Notes under the pieces: model-generated
The model's input: the letters and a program-made list of their open reading frames with translations, nothing else
Told to the model about the DNA's origin: nothing
The model's database searches: none
In this document: positions 4,937 through 7,513 of the stretch, one piece after another
Numbering within the stretch: the stretch's first letter is position 1
Layout: every line of letters starts with the position of its first letter
Translations under genes and position numbers: made by a program
Assembly: GCA_903923795.1 (NCBI GenBank)
Contig: CAIXYX010000055.1
Span: forward strand, 1 to 7,513
Source: an uncultured Microcaldota archaeon
Lineage (GTDB): Archaea; Micrarchaeota; Micrarchaeia; Anstonellales; Anstonellaceae
Length of the DNA: 7,513 nt
Direction of reading: 5' to 3'

Positions 4937-5824
4937 TCACTCTATCAATCTCTTGTATGCCTCGGGCCTCCTGTTATAGAAGAATCTCCAGCCCTCGCGC
5001 ACCATGTCAGAATGGGAAATGTCGACTTGGCAAAGCAGCACTTCCTCGTCTTTGCCCGCCCTCGCCAATGTCTTGCCGAACGCATCGCAAACAAACGAGC
5101 CGCCCCAGAAATTCATGGCATCCTCGTGGCCGCAGCGGTTCACCGCCGCCACGATGACATTGTTGGCTATGGCGTGCCCGCGCATGACATTTTCCCAAGC
5201 CTCCTGCCAATTGCCCTCCACCTGCTCGACATCATCCGGCACGCCGATGGCGGTTGGGTAAAATATGATTTGCGCGCCGAGCAATGCGCATGCTCTTGCG
5301 GCCTCGGGGAACCACTGGTCATAGCAAATCAGCGGGCTGATTTTCGTACTTGGTGCATTCGAGCCCCGTGCCTCGAAAACCTTGAAGCCTGTATCCCCCG
5401 GCTCGAAATAATGTTTTTCCCAGAAATTCGGGTCGTGCGGTATGTGGGTCTTGCGATATGTGCCGAGCAATTTGCCATCTGGCGCAAAAACAAGCGAAGT
5501 GTTGTAGAATTTCCCTGTCTTGGCGTCTTTCTCATAGAGCGAGCCGGCGACGAGAGTGATTTTGTTTTTTTTCGCAGCCGAGGAGAGAGCAGCCGAAAGC
5601 GGGCCGGGAATATTCTGCGCATAAGAAACAGCTTTCTTGCCCATTGGCGTATTCTTTTCGTATTGCGCGAAATAGGGCGAATCAAACAGTTCGGGCAGAC
5701 AGACAATGTCCGCGCCGCTCTTGGCGGCCTCGTCTATGAGTTCGAGCGCGTGCGTCAAGTTGGCTTTGGCATCCATGCCCATCTTCATCTGCACGAGGCC
5801 GAGAGTCAGTCTGTCGTTTTCCAT
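4937..5824 (-). CDS. aguB: N-carbamoylputrescine amidase (nitrilase superfamily)
   Basis: 295 residues, the usual length. It hydrolyses N-carbamoylputrescine to putrescine, CO2 and ammonia, completing the agmatine route started by the aguA product. The nitrilase triad is visible: Glu45 in CLPELF, Lys125 in YRKTHIPHDPNFWEKHYF and Cys167 in LICYDQWFPEAARACALLGA. Stretches specific to this subfamily are FYPTAIG (188-194), the ENVMRGHAIANNVIVAAVNR region (211-230) and the C-terminal RRPEAYKRLIE, which separate it from general omega-amidases. The start at 5824 is chosen because the family begins a few residues before LTLGLVQM and because a TATA-like element is centred about 28 nt upstream with no Shine-Dalgarno sequence, suggesting a leaderless mRNA. 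The frame is open further upstream, but that part overlaps the divergent prenyltransferase gene and has no family similarity. It is first in an aguB-aguA operon; no arginine decarboxylase is in the window. Confidence 0.95.
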   Translation of the reverse strand: MENDRLTLGLVQMKMGMDAKANLTHALELIDEAAKSGADIVCLPELFDSPYFAQYEKNTPMGKKAVSYAQNIPGPLSAALSSAAKKNKITLVAGSLYEKDAKTGKFYNTSLVFAPDGKLLGTYRKTHIPHDPNFWEKHYFEPGDTGFKVFEARGSNAPSTKISPLICYDQWFPEAARACALLGAQIIFYPTAIGVPDDVEQVEGNWQEAWENVMRGHAIANNVIVAAVNRCGHEDAMNFWGGSFVCDAFGKTLARAGKDEEVLLCQVDISHSDMVREGWRFFYNRRPEAYKRLIE

Positions 5825-5847
5825 CGATAATGATTTGCACAGTCCCC

Positions 5848-5856
5848 CATAAAAAC
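5848..5856. promoter_or_regulatory. Single central AT element of a divergent promoter (aguB / UbiA-beta-helix)
   Basis: The 52-bp gap between the start codons at 5824 (minus) and 5877 (plus) has one clear TATA-like element near its middle: CATAAAAAC on the plus strand, GTTTTTATG on the minus. It is about 28 nt from the aguB ATG and about 25 nt from the plus-strand ATG, so it could position TBP for both directions. The second AT-rich stretch, around 5826-5834, is poorer and is too close to aguB to serve it. Confidence 0.5.
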
Positions 5857-5876
5857 TTTCGTCATGACAGGGAAAT

Positions 5877-7513
5877 ATGGCCAACCGTGTGAAAAAAGAC
5901 TCTCTCAAAACAATCAAGGCCTGGCTAATACTCGTGCGCATCGAGCATGCCGTGATGAGCATGGCCGGAGTGGCTGTCGGCCTCTGGCTCACCGCCCAAA
6001 CCACGCAGCGCGCTCTGGCATTTCCGCCAATTCTAAATGGCGGCCCGATTCCGTCCCCCGCCCCCCTCGTGTTCATCCCCCTCCCGCTCCTCCTCCTCTC
6101 GCTCGCCGTGCCGTTCTTCATCAACCTCGCCTCATTCGCATTCAACGACTATGTCGACATCGAGGCCGACAAAAAGAACGGGCACAAGGAGCGGCCTTTG
6201 GTGTCGGGCGCCCTCGCTCCATCAGCTGCATTCGCCACCTCTGCCATATGCTACGCCATCGGCACCGCTGCCGGCTGGCTCATCAATCCCGCCTGCGGCC
6301 TCCTCGCCGCAATCTTCGCCATCCTCTCCATCGCCTACAATGCGAAACTCAAGGACCTGCCGCTCATCGGCAATGCCTACATCGCCCTCTCCATGGCGAT
6401 AGCATTCCCATTCGGCGCCATGGTCATGGGTTATTCCATCTCCAGCCTTCCCGCATCCATCGTCTGGCTCTCGGCAGGCGCATTCCTCGCCGGTCTGGGC
6501 CGCGAGATAATCAAGAGCGTGCAGGACATGGAAGGCGACAAAGCGGCCCGAGGCTCGCGGCATCTTCCCATAGTCATCGGCGCAAAGAACTCATTGCACA
6601 TCGCCAGCATCTGCGCAGTCTGTTACTGCGCGGTTATTCTCGGATTGGCCGCCCAGCCCATGCATTGGAACATCCTCGCTTACGGTCTTCTTGCCCTCTC
6701 GGGCTTGGCCTATCTGATGATAAGTGTCGAGTTGCTAAAAGCCAAAGTCGGGCCCGAGACTCTCGAGCGCATGCGTCATGTTTCGCTCTACGCCCTCATG
6801 CTCGCCCTCCTCGCCATCGCCCTCACCTATGACGGCTCGCTCCTCGTCGGCGACAGCCCTATAGTCACATCATGCCGCGCGCTCTCCTCTGCCGGCTGGG
6901 TATATGTCCTCGCAAACGATGTCGGCATCAAGGAGAACTACTGCCTCAACATCACCGCCGCGAATGTCACGCTCGACTGCGCGGGGCATCATGTCATCGG
7001 CACGGGGAATCGGCTGGCAAACATAAATGGCGTCATCGGCACAGTCGGCATCTTCTCAACCGGAGCCAACACCACAATAAAGAACTGTTTCGTGGACGGC
7101 TCGAGCACCTCCATAGATTTGAAGAATTCGAAGAACGCCACGATAATCAACAACACGCTCGATGCCTACGAATACGGCGTGAGCCTCGAGGTCGGCCATA
7201 CTGGCTCGGATTATACCACTGTCGCGAACAACACAATGTACGTCCACAATGTCGGCCTGACTGGCGCGGTGGACATCTATGCATGCGGCCATGCGCTCGT
7301 GCGTGACAATCTCATCTATGCAAACGGCTCGCCAATGGGTGCAGCCATCTTCCTGCATGACTCGACCGGCTCGAGCCAAATCATCAACAACACCATAATC
7401 TCGAATCAGACCGCGATATTGAGTTATATCAGGCCAAATCTGACAGATAATCTGTCTGACAAGAATGTCACCTCTGATGCGGGCAACAACACCTTTCTCC
7501 TCAACAACATCAC
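5877..7513 (+). CDS. UbiA prenyltransferase (DGGGP synthase-like) fused to an extracellular parallel beta-helix domain; runs off right edge
   Basis: The frame is open for 545 codons from ATG 5877 to the window end with no stop. Residues 1-325 are a UbiA enzyme with about nine membrane helices. The first Asp-rich motif is NDYVDIEAD (90-98), followed by KERPLVSG; the second is GREIIKSVQDMEGD (208-221), followed by SRHLPIVIG. These match archaeal digeranylgeranylglyceryl phosphate synthase, which adds the second geranylgeranyl chain in ether-lipid synthesis. TM9 (about 302-318) runs straight into residues 329-545, starting TSCRALSSAGWVYVLANDV and then NITAANVTLDCAGHHVIG. At least six rungs follow with NxT turns (TTIKNC, NATIINNT, TTVANNT, ALVRDNL, QIINNT), typical of archaeal surface beta-helix (NosD/PbH1-like) proteins. 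Thirteen N-glycosylation sequons lie after residue 357 and none before. An AGGG lies 4 nt before the ATG, besides the TATA-like element. The C-terminus is not seen. An alternative is a separate secreted beta-helix protein starting at internal Met299. Confidence 0.85.
   Translation, partial: MANRVKKDSLKTIKAWLILVRIEHAVMSMAGVAVGLWLTAQTTQRALAFPPILNGGPIPSPAPLVFIPLPLLLLSLAVPFFINLASFAFNDYVDIEADKKNGHKERPLVSGALAPSAAFATSAICYAIGTAAGWLINPACGLLAAIFAILSIAYNAKLKDLPLIGNAYIALSMAIAFPFGAMVMGYSISSLPASIVWLSAGAFLAGLGREIIKSVQDMEGDKAARGSRHLPIVIGAKNSLHIASICAVCYCAVILGLAAQPMHWNILAYGLLALSGLAYLMISVELLKAKVGPETLERMRHVSLYALMLALLAIALTYDGSLLVGDSPIVTSCRALSSAGWVYVLANDVGIKENYCLNITAANVTLDCAGHHVIGTGNRLANINGVIGTVGIFSTGANTTIKNCFVDGSSTSIDLKNSKNATIINNTLDAYEYGVSLEVGHTGSDYTTVANNTMYVHNVGLTGAVDIYACGHALVRDNLIYANGSPMGAAIFLHDSTGSSQIINNTIISNQTAILSYIRPNLTDNLSDKNVTSDAGNNTFLLNNI

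Noticed and set aside
4109..5830. A long plus-strand open frame of 573 codons over aguA and aguB
   Set aside because: It lies antisense to two genes with intact family motifs and catalytic residues, its product is rich in Arg/His/Cys with no recognisable domain, and it is explained by codon bias of the GC-rich genes on the other strand.
5825..6145. Upstream extension of aguB to an in-frame ATG at 6145
   Set aside because: The extra 107 residues have no nitrilase similarity, overlap the divergent prenyltransferase gene, and lie upstream of the TATA-like element that fits ATG 5824.
5864..6832. Plus-strand open frame of 322 codons in another frame over the UbiA region
   Set aside because: Its translation is an Arg/His/Pro-rich low-complexity string; the frame starting at 5877 gives a clear UbiA enzyme with both Asp-rich motifs.
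1..7513. CRISPR arrays, insertion sequences or prophage genes
   Set aside because: No regularly spaced repeats, terminal inverted repeats, transposase or phage-like proteins are visible on either strand.

Overview
The window reads as a stretch of archaeal chromosome, probably from an uncultivated DPANN-type lineage (Diapherotrites or Micrarchaeota-like; this placement is inference). The archaeal signs are a stand-alone TRAM-domain protein, an archaeal ether-lipid type UbiA prenyltransferase, TATA boxes 25-28 nt ahead of several start codons (leaderless transcription), GTGAT-type Shine-Dalgarno sequences before internal genes, and oligo-T terminators.

Layout. Eight genes lie on the minus strand, read from right to left. 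aguB (4937-5824) and aguA (3839-4918) form a two-gene unit for agmatine to putrescine. Then comes a TRAM RNA-binding protein (3280-3651) with its own apparent promoter, a long leader and a hairpin/T-tract terminator. Next is pyrE (2434-3171), pyrF (1502-2368) and nnrD (656-1495), a tight cluster for the last two steps of UMP synthesis plus repair of hydrated NAD(P)H. A small DUF5752-like protein (311-580) follows, and then the N-terminal part of a membrane protein that leaves the window at the left edge (1-233).

One gene is on the plus strand, starting at 5877 and still open at the right edge (7513). It shares a 52-bp divergent promoter region with aguB. Its first ~325 residues are a nine-helix UbiA prenyltransferase that looks like digeranylgeranylglyceryl phosphate synthase. 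With no stop codon it continues into a right-handed parallel beta-helix domain of at least ~217 residues, of the kind found in archaeal surface proteins. All 13 N-glycosylation sequons of the visible protein lie in the beta-helix part and none in the membrane part, which fits a cytoplasm-facing enzyme carrying an extracellular beta-helix. I do not know of a described fusion of these two domains, and it is the main discovery candidate here.

The rest is central metabolism: pyrimidines, polyamines, cofactor repair, lipid synthesis and RNA chaperoning. Two features look non-archaeal: PyrE and PyrF are of the subfamilies usual in bacteria, and the aguB-aguA route to putrescine is best known from bacteria and plants. 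No RNA genes, mobile elements or CRISPR arrays were recognised. No gene-free stretch exceeds 300 bases; the longest, 3652-3838, is described below.
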